In this document: one piece after another, positions 54,701 through 64,000 of the stretch
How positions within the stretch are numbered: position 1 is the stretch's first letter
Layout of the letters: each line of letters opens with the position of its first letter
Origin: Triglochin maritima
Taxonomy: Eukaryota > Streptophyta > Magnoliopsida > Alismatales > Juncaginaceae
Assembly: GCA_963682175.1 (NCBI GenBank)
Contig: OY821787.1
Coordinates: 18,330,501 to 18,394,500 of the forward strand
Reading direction: 5' to 3'
DNA length: 64,000 nt
Made by a program: the position numbers and the translations under genes
The notes under the pieces: model-generated
Seen by the model: the letters and a program-made list of their open reading frames with translations, nothing else
What the model was told of the DNA's origin: nothing
Database searches by the model: none

Positions 54701-57700
54701 TAGTCCCTCTTCTCCACCTTTCCTTCTCTATCCCCTTCTTCATTCTCTCGCTCTCCCGTTCAATCTCTCCTCCTCTCTCCTTCTTCTTCTTCTTTTTCTT
54801 CTCTCTCCCCCCTTTTCTCCCTCTCTTCCTCTCCTCCGCTCTTTCTACTTCTCCTCTCTCTCCTCTTGTCCTCTGTCTCCTCCCGTCCCCTCCCTCTTCT
54901 CCTTCTCCCTCTCTCTCCTTCTCCTCTTATACCTCCGTCTCCTCTCATTCCCTCTCTAGTGTCCTTTTTTCTCTCACCGTCCCTTCTTTATCTTGTCATC
55001 TCCCTCTATCCTCTCTCCTTCTCCCTCTTCTCATCTCTCTCTCCTCTTATCTTTCCTCTCCTCTTTCCCCATCTCTATCTCCCTCTTATCCGTCTCCTTC
55101 TTATACCTCTCCCCCACTCACTCCTTCTACTCCTCTCGCACTCTCTCCCATCTCCTCCCTCCTCTCTCTTCCCTTCTATCCCTCCTCTCTCTCCTCTTCC
55201 TTATTCTCTCCTCTCTCCCTATCCATATCCCGCTTCTCTCTTCTCTGTCTCTATCCTTCTCTCTGTCTCTCCCTTCTCCTTGTCTTCTCTACCTCCCTCT
55301 CCTCTCCTTCTCTCCACTTCTCCCTTTTCCCTCCTCTCTCCTCTCTCATTGTCATTATCCTTCCCCCTTCTAATTTTCTCTCTCCTTCTCTGTCTTTCTC
55401 TCTCTTCTCTCCCTCCCTCTCTCTTTATCTCTCTCTACTCTCTCCTTCTTCTTCTCTCCTTTCTCTCGCTTCTCCTTTTCTCCCTCTCAATCTCTCTCCT
55501 CTACCTTCTCTCTCTCCGTCTCTTCCTTCTATCTGTATCTATCACACTACCTCTCTACCCCTCTCTCTTCTCTCCTTTACCTCTCTCCTTCTCTCCCACT
55601 CTTCCCTCTTCTCCCTCTCCTCATCTCTACCTCCCTCGTATTCCCTCTCCTTCTCCTCTCCCTTCCTTCTTATCCCTCTCTCCTTATCCTTCTTTCTTCT
55701 TCTTCTCTCTCCCCCTCTTCCTATCCTCCTCTTTCCCTTCTCCTCCTCTCTCTCGGTCTCTCTCCTTCTATCCCACTCCTTCTCCCCTTATCTCTTCTCC
55801 CTCTCCCCTCTACTTCCCCTCTCTCCCTTCTCTCTCTTCCTCTTCTCTCCTCCTTCCCTCTCTTCTCTACCTCTCTCGTTCCCTCTCTCCCGCCTCTTCC
55901 CTCTTCTCCTTCATTCCCTATCTCCCTCTTATCCTCCTCTCCACTCCCTCCTTCTCTCGCTCTCTCTCTTCCTTCTTCTTTGTCCTCTCTCCTTGTTCCT
56001 CTACTTCTCTCGCTTCTCCTTTTCCCTTCTTTATCCTCTCTTCCTTCTCCTCCTCTCTCCTCTACTCTATTCTCCTCCTCTCTCCCTCTTCCTCCTCTCT
56101 ATACTCTTCATATCCTCTTTTCTCCACTCTCATCTCTGCCTTCTCTACCATCTCTCTCCTCATCTCGCATTCTCTCTCGTTCTCCCTCTTATCCACTTTC
56201 TCTTCTCCTTCTCACTCGTTCCCTCTCCTCTTATCCTCTCTCCTTCTCTCTTCTTCTACTCTCTCCCTCTCCTTCTCTCGCTCGCTTCTCCTTTTCCCCT
56301 CTCCTCTCTCCCTTCTCTCTCTACTCTCCCTTCTCTACCTCCTCTCTCCTTCTCTATCTCTCTACCCTTCTCTATCACCTCTTCTCTCGTTTCCTCTCTC
56401 CTTCCCTATTCTCCTTCTCTCTTCCCTCTTTTCCTTTCTCTCTCCTCTTCCCTCTTCTCCTTCTATATCTCCCTCTTACCCTCTCCTTCTCTCGTTATCC
56501 TTACATGGAGAGAAGGAAGGAAGAGAGGAGCGAGAGGGGGAGAAGGAGAAGAAGAGAGAGGATAACGAGAAGGGAAGGAGAGGAGCAGAGGGAAGATGAG
56601 AAGGATGGGGAACACCTTCTCTCTCTATCTCCTCCTTCCCTTCATTGCTCCTCTTCTCGTTCTCTCTCTCCCTTCTCCTCTCCCCTTCTCCCTCTTCTCC
56701 TCTCTCCTATCCTCTTCTCTTCCCTCATCTTTGTTTTATCACTCACCCCCTTTTCTCTCCTCCTCTCCCTTTCTCTTTCTCCTTATCGCTCTCCTCCTCT
56801 CTCGTTTCGTCTCTCCTCCTCTATCTCTCTCTCGCTCCTTCTCTCTCCCATTCTCTATCTCTACCCTCCCTTCTGTATCTCGTTCCCTTCCCTAGTCCCT
56901 CTTCTCCACCTTTCCTTCTCTATCCCCTTCTTCATTCTCTCGCTCTCCCGTTCAATCTCTCCTCCTCTCTCCTTCTTCTTCTTCTTCTCTCTCCCCCTCT
57001 TCTCCCTCTCTTCCTCTCCTCCGCTCTCTCTACTTCTCCTCTCTCTCCTCTTGTCCTCCGCCTCCTCCCGTCCCCTCCCTCTTCTCCTTCTCCCTCTCTC
57101 TCCTTCTCCTCTTATCCCTCCGTCTCCTCTCATTCCCTCTCTAGTGTCCTTTTTTCTCTCACCGTCCCTTCTTTATCTTGTCATCTCCCTCTCGTTCACC
57201 TCCCTCTATCCTCTCTCCTTCTCCCTCTTCTCATCTCTCTCTCCTCTTATCTTTCCTCTCCTCTTTCCCCATCTCTATCTCCCTCTTAGCCGTCTCCTTC
57301 TTATACCTCTCCCCCACTCACTCCTTCTACTCCTCTCGCACTCTCTCCCATCTCCTCCCTCCTCTCTCTTCCCTTCTATCCCTCCTCTCTCTCCTCTTCC
57401 TTATTCTCTCCTCTCTCCCTATCCATATCCCGCTTCTCTCTTCTCTGTCTCTATCCTTCTCTGTGTCTCTCCCTTCTCCTTGTCTTCTCTACCTCCCTCT
57501 CCTCTCCTTCTCTCCTCTTCTCCCTCTTCCCTCCTCTCTCCTCTCTCATTGTCATTATCCTTCCCCCTTCTAATTTTCTCTCTCCTTCTCTGTCTTTCTC
57601 TCTCTTCTCTCCCTTCCTTTCTCTTTATCTCTCTCTACTCTCTCCTTCTTCTCTCCTTTCTCTCGCTTCTCCTTTTCTCCCTCTCAATCTCTCTCCTCTC

Positions 57701-58910
57701 CCTTCACTCTCTCCGTCTCTTCCTTCTATCTGTATCTATCACACTACCTCTCTATCCCTCTCTCTTCTCTCCTTTACCTCTCTCCTTCTCTCCCACTCTT
57801 CCCTCTCCTCATCTCTACCTCCCTCGTATTCCCTCTCCTTCTCCTCTCCCTTCCTTCTTATCCCTCTCTCCTTATCCTTCTTTCTTCTTCTTCTCTCTCC
57901 CCCTCTTCCTATCCTTCTCTATCCTCCTCTTTCCCTTCTCCTCCTCTCTCTCGGTCTCTCTCCTTCTATCCTACTCCTTCTCCCCTTATCTCTTCTCCCT
58001 CTCCCCTCTACTTCCCCTCTCTCCCTTCTCTCTCTTCCTCTTCTCTCCTCCTTCCCTCTCTTCTCTACCTCTCTCGTTCCCTCTCTCCCGCCTCTTCCCT
58101 CTTCTCCTTCATTCCCTATCTTCCTCTTATCCTCCTCTCCACTCCCTCCTTCTCTCGCTCTCTCTCTTCTTTCTTCTTTGTCCTCTCTCCTTGTTCCTCT
58201 ACTTCTCTCGCTTCTCCTTTTCTCTCCTTTTCCCTTCTTTATCCTCTCTTCCTTCTCCTCCTCTCTCCTCTACTCTATTCTCCTCCTCTCTCCCTCTTCC
58301 TCCTCTCTATACTCTTCTTATCCTCTTTTCTCCACTCTCATCTCTGCCTTCTCTACCATCTCTCATTCTCGCTCTCCTCCTCTCTCGTTTCGTCTCTCCT
58401 CCTCTATCTCTCTCTCGCTCCTTCTCTCTCCCATTCTCTATCTCTACCCTCCCTTCTCTATCTCGTTCCCTTCCCTAGTCCCTCTTCTCCACCTTTCCTT
58501 CTCTATCCCCTTCTTCATTCTCTCGCTCTCCCGTTCAATCTCTCCTCCTCTCTCCTTCTTCTTCTTCTTTTTCTTCTCTCCCCCCCTCTTCTCCCTCTCT
58601 TCCTCTCCTCCGCTCTCTCTACTTCTCATCTCTCTCCTCTTATCCTCCGTCTCCTCCCGTCCCCTCCCTCTTCTCCTTCTCCTTCTCTCTCCTTCTCCTC
58701 TTATCCCTCCGTCTCCTCTCATTCCCTCTCTAGTGTCCTTTTTTCTCTCACCGTCCTTCTTTATCTTGTCATCTCCCTCTCGTTCACCTCCCTCTATCCT
58801 CTCTCCTTCTCCCTCTTCTCATCTCTCTCTCCTCTTATCTTTCCTCTCCTCTTTCCCCATCTCTATCTCCCTCTTATCCGTCTCCTTCTTATACCTCTCC
58901 CCCACTCACT
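51779..58910. repeat. 2.4-kb satellite array, pyrimidine strand on top (about 3 monomers), subfamily B, rearranged
   Basis: Begins with the second LINE-4 target duplication. Islands start near 51946, 54315 and 56507 (2,369 and 2,192 bp). The short period reflects a deletion of about 190 bp near 56150, where ACCATCTCT joins CTCCTCATCTCGC. Near 58375 a larger deletion joins CATTCTCGCTCTCC to CTCCTCTCTCG and removes one island. The last ~500 bp carry variants shared only with the flank of copy A (CTTCTCATCTCTCTCC near 58623; CTTCTCCTTCTCC near 58671). Ends at the virus. Confidence 0.95.
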
Positions 58911-60860
58911 AATCCCATTTCTATTTATATCAAAGGTAAATTTAAATTTACAGCATATAAACAGATGGAATTACATTGTTATGTCGACACAGGTGCAAGT
59001 CTATGCATAGCAACTAAGCACGTTATTCCAGAAGAACACTGGGTTAACGCTGAAAGACCTTTACAGGTAAAAATTGTCAATGGTAAAACCTTAGCAATAA
59101 CCAAGGTTTGTAAAAATCTTGATATACTGATTGCAGGAGAGATATTTCATATTCGAACTGTCTATCAACAAGAAACTGGTATTGACTTTATAATTGGTAA
59201 TAACTTCTTACAATTATATGGACTTTTTACACAATTAACAAAAATGATTATTCTCACACTAAACCATGAAGACATATTCATTCGAAAAATCACCTTTGCT
59301 AAAAAGGTAGGTGTTATTGGTTTCCTTAATTCTATGAAAAAGAATTGTAGAATTAAGAAAACTGAAGTAATTAATATTAGCCCCAATAAAATCCAACTTT
59401 TTCAGAGGGGGAGGGATAGTATTAATAAGTTCAAAGAAATGAATTTTATTTGTCTTCGGTATAGAAAAGAAATCTAAAATTGAAAAATTATTAGATTTAG
59501 TTTGCTCTGAAAATCCATTAGATCCTGAAAAGACTAAAAAATGGATGAAAGCAAGCATTAAGCTTAAAGACCCTAATACTGTAATCAAGGTAAAACCCAT
59601 GAAATACAGTCCACAGGATCGAGAAGAATTTGCCAGACAAATTCATGAGCTTCTGGATATGAAAATCATCATACCTAGTAAATCTCCTCATATGTCTCCA
59701 GCCTTGTAGAAAACGAAGCTGAAAGAAGAAGAGGAAAGAAACGAATGGTAGTCAACTATAAGGCTATTAATGATGCCACCATAGGAGACAATCATAACTT
59801 ACCCAACAAAGATGAGTTACTAACCCTCATTCGTGGTAAAAAGATATTCAGTTCTCTTGATTGTAAATCCGGTTTTCGGCAAGTATTGCTAGATAAAGAT
59901 TCACAATTATTAACTGCATCTACCTGTCCACAAGGACATTATCAATGGATCGTGGTCCCTTTTGGATTAAAACAGGCACCATCCATCTTTCAAAGGCATA
60001 TGCAGAACGCATTTAGAGCCTATGAAAAATATTGTTGTGTTTATGTAGATGACATTCTAATCTTTATTGATAATGAATCTGATCATCTAAAACACATAGC
60101 CATAGTTCTTAAAAGATGCCAAAATCTAGGTATAATTTTATCAAAGAAAAAGGCACAACTCTTTAAGACTAAGATTAATTTCTTAGGACTAGAAATTGAT
60201 CAAGGAACGTACTGTCCTCAAAACCATATTCTGGAACATATTCATAAATTTCCTGATAGAATTGAAGACAAGAAACAACTACAGAGGTTTCTAGGTATTT
60301 TAACCTATGCTTCTGATTACATTCAAAAACTTGCAGCTTTGCGTGCACCATTACAGGTCAAGCTCAAGAAGGATATTCCTTGGGAATGGAAAGATTCGGA
60401 CACCAGCTATATTAGCAAGGTAAAAAAGAATCTTAAGAGTTTTCCAAAACTCTACCATCCGCTACCGGATGATAAGCTTATCATTGAGACAGACGCCTCT
60501 GGTGAATTCTTGGGAGGAGTTCTCAAAGCAGTTAATTCCAATCAAGAATTAATCTGTAGATATGCTTCTGGTAACTTTAAAAACGCTGAAAAGAATTATC
60601 ATTCCAATGAAAAGGAATATCTTGCAGTTATTAGAGTTATCAATAAATTTTCTATTTATCTAACTCCAGTCAAATTTTTGATTAGAACAGATAATAAAAA
60701 TTTTGCTTATTTTCTTCGTATTAAGTTACAGGGAGACAATAAGCAAGGAAGACTAGTAAGATGGCAGCAATGACTATCTCGCTACACTTTTGATGTGTAA
60801 CACATCGAAGGCGTCAAAAACTGTTTTGCCGACTTTTTGATAAGAGAATACAACTCATAA
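58911..60860 (+). pseudogene. Viral Pol (protease, reverse transcriptase, RNase H), broken
   Basis: The fragment begins at the junction, 75 bp before the protease catalytic Asp (DTGA, 58986). RT has YVDD at 60042-60053. RNase H continues further than in copy A, with its Asp/Glu positions in ETDASGEF, NYHSNEKE and RTDNKN. Breaks shared with copy A: frameshifts at about 59443-59477 and 59690-59709, and stops at 60771-60773 and 60798-60800. The two shifts compensate, so the RT frame matches the protease frame. A Trp-to-Arg change in the RT block SGFRQV is private to this copy. The pattern ends with TAA at 60858-60860. Confidence 0.9.
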
Positions 60861-60923
60861 TAAATACCATCCTTTTTTACGAATTGGTTGATTATGTTAC
60901 AGGAAAAAGGAAGCTCAGAAGGC

Positions 60924-60931
60924 TATAAATA
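60924..60931 (+). promoter_or_regulatory. 19S-like TATA box upstream of the transactivator
   Basis: TATAAATA about 130 nt before the transactivator ATG, as in copy A. A start near 60955-60960 would give a short leader containing the upstream ORF at 61015. Nothing else stands out in 60861-61014. Confidence 0.6.
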
Positions 60932-61014
60932 CTGATGACCTTGCAAGGTAATCCTCACATCTCATCATCTTCCTACCACCAAAAACACTTCTCAAGGCAT
61001 CAACCAGCCTTTCA

Positions 61015-61065
61015 ATGAGAGAATTAGAAAAAGCCATAGGCTTCAGAAAACCACCCTACAAATGA
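61015..61065 (+). other. Upstream ORF overlapping the transactivator start
   Basis: Seventeen codons including the stop; its TGA overlaps the downstream ATG as ATGA (61062-61065). Preserved in both copies. Confidence 0.55.
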
Positions 61066-62566
61066 GTGAGTTAGAAAAGCTTCGGCTTCAGGAGTGCATA
61101 CTCCTTCAAGAACTTGAGCTTGTACGCAACAAGATCAGGTATGTAAGTCTTTGCGAAAAGACTGAACAACAAAATGTTATTTCTGCACCTTCCTTGGAAA
61201 CTCGGAAAGCCGAAACTAGTCCTGAGCAAACGGCTCCAGGTAAAGACTCAACAAATCCGTTGAAGGTTGATGTTTTACCAAAAAACATGACAGAGGTACA
61301 GACCTCATCTACGTTGGTTAAACTTTCAGACTTTATTCTGAGACCCAACGGGGGAATTCAAATCCCAATCAAATCTAAAGAGCAATCTTTAGTACTTTCG
61401 CAAGAAAGAACGAGCGTTCAAAGCTCAAAAAATTATTATGTTGTTTATAACGGTCCTAATCCAGGTATTTTCACCACTTGGGAAATGACAGAAAAAGCAA
61501 CCAAAGGAGTCTCTGGGATTAAACACAAAAGGTTTAAATCCTTCCTTGAAGCAAAGGTCTCTGCAGATATTTATACCAGAGCAGAATTCAAACCACCTCT
61601 TGAACTAATCAGTTCAGACAATGGTTTAAGACCCTCTTATTCTGAGGCACTTACAACGCCAAAGAAGAATTCAAAAGCAGTACTTGGAAAAGTTAACTCA
61701 GTTCTGCAAAATATTGAAGAGACCACCAATACCAGCTATTCTGGCTTTAGGTATCTTTACAAGCTCGGAAGAGAATCAACTGAAGTAAGTTTTGTCGAAG
61801 AGAAATTCTTCACAGTGGACAAAAAGAACCTCAGTCTCTTCAACTTCTATCAGAATGCAAATCCAGAGATGGTTTTTGAAGCTTTCTGTTATGGATTATT
61901 AGCTTTGGTTTATCCTGCTAGTAATTTATTAGAAATTTCCAGATTTCCCACTGAATTCAGGAAAGCAATAAAGAATTATCGAAGCAAGTGCATGAAAGGA
62001 AGCGATAGAGAAATCTATCTGAAAATCCAGAGCACAGTGCCCTTTTGGGATGAAGAAGACGAACCCGTGCAACCTTATCACTTGGTTCAAATCGGAATGG
62101 TCAAACAAAAAGTCTACAATACCAGTAAGGTAATGGACACAAGCTCGAGAAGGAGGATCTTTTCGATATTGCCAGTCAGAAATTACTTATCTTAATTGAT
62201 AAGGTATTTGACTACAGCAGAGATGACAAGATCAGAGTGAATCTCGCCACCTCAAACTGCCTAGTACTCTCTTATTCCCACATGGAAATAAGTATTGAAG
62301 ACTATGCAAAAATTCAGGCCTTCCAGAAACAACTTGTTAGCAAACACGTGTTCGGACGTCACTACTCTTCTTTATGTCAAAAGATAAGGAAGAACATAGA
62401 AAAGAGAGGCATTTTGGACGAATGCTCTAAGTGCTCCACCAGCTTTGTCAGTGCGCCTTTTGCGAAAGAAGACATGACAAAGAAAGGAAAAGAAGTGGAA
62501 ACCGCACCGACAACTTCCACATCATCCACTACCTCTTCCACTTCGGAAAGTAGCCGACAAAAGTAA
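61062..62566 (+). pseudogene. Transactivator/viroplasmin (ORF VI-like), one frameshift
   Basis: It matches the intact copy A gene with few substitutions up to 62140, where one C is missing in a short CC run. The frame then ends at 62195. The remaining C-terminal third, with the DECSKC cluster and Ser/Thr tail, is open in the next frame (62237-62566). The Cauli_VI-type domain near residues 124-170 lies before the break. Copy A does not have this deletion, so it arose after the duplication or is an assembly error. Confidence 0.88.
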
Positions 62567-62614
62567 AGTTAAAACTTTACTTTAGTAAAGCAAGATTCCA
62601 CTTTAATGAACCAA

Positions 62615-62660
62615 TGCGTAAGCAATGACGCATGAAGGACTCTTGAAATGTAGTATAAAT
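62615..62660 (+). promoter_or_regulatory. 35S-like promoter core: as-1-like element and TATA box
   Basis: TGCGTAAGCAATGACGCA (62615-62632) resembles a tandem TGACG as-1 element, and TATAAAT follows at 62654-62660. A start near 62685 would leave a leader of about 565 nt before the primer site, similar in length to caulimovirus leaders. Confidence 0.7.
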
Positions 62661-62729
62661 TAGCAAGTTCTCATTTGTAAAGGGCATCGAAAAACAAACC
62701 CCATTTTCTCTCCCTCCATCTCTCTTAAT

Positions 62730-62762
62730 ATGTGTGAGTAGTTCCCATATAGGGGAATGTAA
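62730..62762 (+). promoter_or_regulatory. Leader short ORF, small stem and start-stop ORF
   Basis: ATG-TGT-GAG-TAG (62730-62741) is a 3-codon ORF about 45 nt from the predicted 5' end. TTCCC/GGGAA (62742-62757) can pair just after it. ATG-TAA follows at 62757-62762. A short 5' ORF ahead of structure is the arrangement used for ribosome shunting in caulimovirids; function here is inferred. Confidence 0.4.
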
Positions 62763-62813
62763 GGAGTGTTGTAAGGACTCATACCAGGTCCTCTGTAATC
62801 TGCTTATACATGG

Positions 62814-62819
62814 AATAAA
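62814..62819 (+). terminator. Viral polyadenylation signal AATAAA
   Basis: AATAAA about 155 nt after the 35S-like TATA box. It is the only such signal found in this intergenic region and matches copy A. Confidence 0.65.
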
Positions 62820-63195
62820 AGAGTAAGTTTAATCTTAAGTCGAAGCTTGAATGTCTGGTTCTGAATAGTCCTGGAGGCTAGTACCTAGTGAGGCAGGAGG
62901 CCGTTTTTGGGAACGCTTGGATTGAACATTGGCAGGAAAGCTGAAGCAAGAAGAACAAACACAGGTTCTATTCCATCATAATCACCTTACAGAAAGGTAG
63001 GTATGCACTTTACTTCACCTTACAAAGTACCCTATAGTCTTAAAACAGTTTTTCAAAAATAATAATTTGATCATTTTCTTTACAAATGACTAGAAATTTA
63101 GGACCTTTTAATCCTATTAATAATCAGAATCATTTGGAATCTGAACAAAGTAAAATAAGTCTTATTTCCATAAGCCTTAGCAAGTCAGTCAGACT

Positions 63196-63224
63196 ACACT
63201 TAAAACGTAATGAACTTTAAGTGT
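63196..63224 (+). other. Hairpin upstream of the primer-binding site
   Basis: ACACTTAAA (63196-63204) and TTTAAGTGT (63216-63224) are exact inverted copies around an 11-nt loop, ending 26 nt before the primer site. The same sequence occurs in copy A near 4250-4280. Confidence 0.5.
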
Positions 63225-63250
63225 CCGACCGCACGTTTCGTTCCGTACCT

Positions 63251-63262
63251 TGGTATCAGAGC
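63251..63262 (+). other. Viral tRNA-Met primer-binding site
   Basis: TGGTATCAGAGC is complementary to the 3' end of initiator tRNA-Met and is used to prime minus-strand DNA in caulimovirids. Intact here, changed at one base in copy A. Confidence 0.9.
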
Positions 63263-63275
63263 TATGTTTGTTTAA

Positions 63276-64000
63276 ATGAATAATTTAAATAACAAAGAAC
63301 ATCCTCAAGAAACTCTTGATGAAAATAACTTTGAAATCGAATTTTCTGAAAATGAAAAAGGATCTTCAAGCAGCTTTTTAATAAAGCAAGAAACTCTTTC
63401 CAAAATTAGGAAATCAAAACTTGATTTAAAGAAAGAAAAAGTCTTTAACATACCGATGCAGATCCCTATGTTAGATATTCTGAAAAAGAAAAATAATGTC
63501 TTTTACTATGTCACCACAAAGGAAATGCATGTAGACATTAAAGACACCAAAGGTTCTGTTTTCTTACCCCTTATTACTAAGGAAGAAGTTAGCAAAAACC
63601 TACAGAAAATTGACCCTAAGATAAGATCCACAATTAGTGTAGTTCACTTAGGAGCCATAAAAATCCTTTTGAAATCTGAATTTCAAGAAGGAATTGATTC
63701 ACCTATTAAGATGGCCTTAATAGACAACAGAATCAACGATCGAAGAGATTGTATTTTAGGTGCAGCTAGAGGAAATTTAGCTTACCAAAAATTCATGTTT
63801 TCAGTTTATCCTAAATTCGGGTTTAGTATAAATACTAAGAATTTAGATCAAGTACTCTCGTTCGTTCACCAATTCGAAAGAGAAAACTTAATGAATTCTG
63901 GAGACAAAGTCTTTAGTATAACCTACCTTGTAGCTTATGCTTTGACCAATAGTCATCACAGTATTGACTATAAGAAATCTGAGTATATCGAGTTAGAAGA
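63276..64000 (+). CDS. Viral movement protein (30K superfamily), cut by the window end
   Basis: The ATG lies 13 nt after the primer site. About 241 codons are open to the window edge with no stop. The protein is nearly identical to copy A, including the conserved Asp region MALIDNRIND. If copy B shares the copy A right junction, the gene is truncated at about 278 codons shortly after the window ends and would be a pseudogene. Confidence 0.85.
   Translation, partial: MNNLNNKEHPQETLDENNFEIEFSENEKGSSSSFLIKQETLSKIRKSKLDLKKEKVFNIPMQIPMLDILKKKNNVFYYVTTKEMHVDIKDTKGSVFLPLITKEEVSKNLQKIDPKIRSTISVVHLGAIKILLKSEFQEGIDSPIKMALIDNRINDRRDCILGAARGNLAYQKFMFSVYPKFGFSINTKNLDQVLSFVHQFERENLMNSGDKVFSITYLVAYALTNSHHSIDYKKSEYIELE

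Larger units (their letters stand above)
58911..64000 (+). mobile_element. Endogenous caulimovirid copy B (continues past the window)
   Basis: Same content and order as copy A, on the plus strand: Pol, transactivator, intergenic promoter, primer site, movement protein. The left junction (satellite CCCACTCACT, then viral AATCCC) is the same as in copy A, and the viral sense strand is again the pyrimidine strand. Copies differ by scattered substitutions and a few indels. By comparison with copy A the right junction should fall near 64110, outside the window. Confidence 0.93.

Overview
The window is plant nuclear DNA. It contains L1-type LINEs with the plant ORF1 layout (DUF4283-like region plus a CCHC knuckle) and a zf-RVT-type C-terminus in ORF2, an integrated fragment of a plant pararetrovirus (Caulimoviridae), and a very large satellite array. 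I see no host single-copy gene, rRNA or tRNA. The species cannot be named from this sequence. The setting looks like constitutive heterochromatin.

The matrix is a tandem satellite whose monomer is about 2.4 kb (2,403 bp where cleanest) and almost entirely homopurine on one strand and homopyrimidine on the other. Each monomer carries one island of about 110 bp in which the strands are swapped, bounded in part by an 11-bp inverted repeat. Fourteen islands are visible. The purine strand is on top from 2916 to 16512 and the pyrimidine strand from 16713 to 58910; the flip falls exactly on a 200-bp run of N (16513-16712), so it may be a scaffolding effect.

Layout: LINE-1 3' part (+, 1-2915); satellite (2916-3366); pararetrovirus copy A (-, 3367-8566); satellite (8567-16512); gap; satellite (16713-24490); LINE-2, full length with both ORFs open (-, 24491-30209); satellite; LINE-3, 5'-truncated (-, 34774-37787); satellite; LINE-4, nearly full length with one nonsense codon (-, 45860-51778); satellite (to 58910); pararetrovirus copy B (+, 58911 to beyond 64000).

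Both viral copies hold the same permuted part of the genome: protease-RT-RNase H, transactivator/viroplasmin, intergenic promoter, tRNA primer site, then movement protein. The coat protein region is absent. Their protease-side junction with the satellite is the same, and the next ~500 bp of satellite share private variants. They are therefore two descendants of one integration that removed 87 bp of a monomer and was later duplicated with its flanks. Two frameshifts and two nonsense codons in Pol are shared; each copy also has one frameshift of its own.

All four LINEs lie with their sense strand on the purine strand. They belong to visibly different subfamilies yet end in the same two small hairpins followed by about eight A residues. 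Excising LINE-2 plus one copy of its target duplication restores a monomer spacing of exactly 2,403 bp. The very long Ser/Leu/Pro-rich reading frames across the satellite come from a pyrimidine strand that lacks stop codons and are not annotated as genes.
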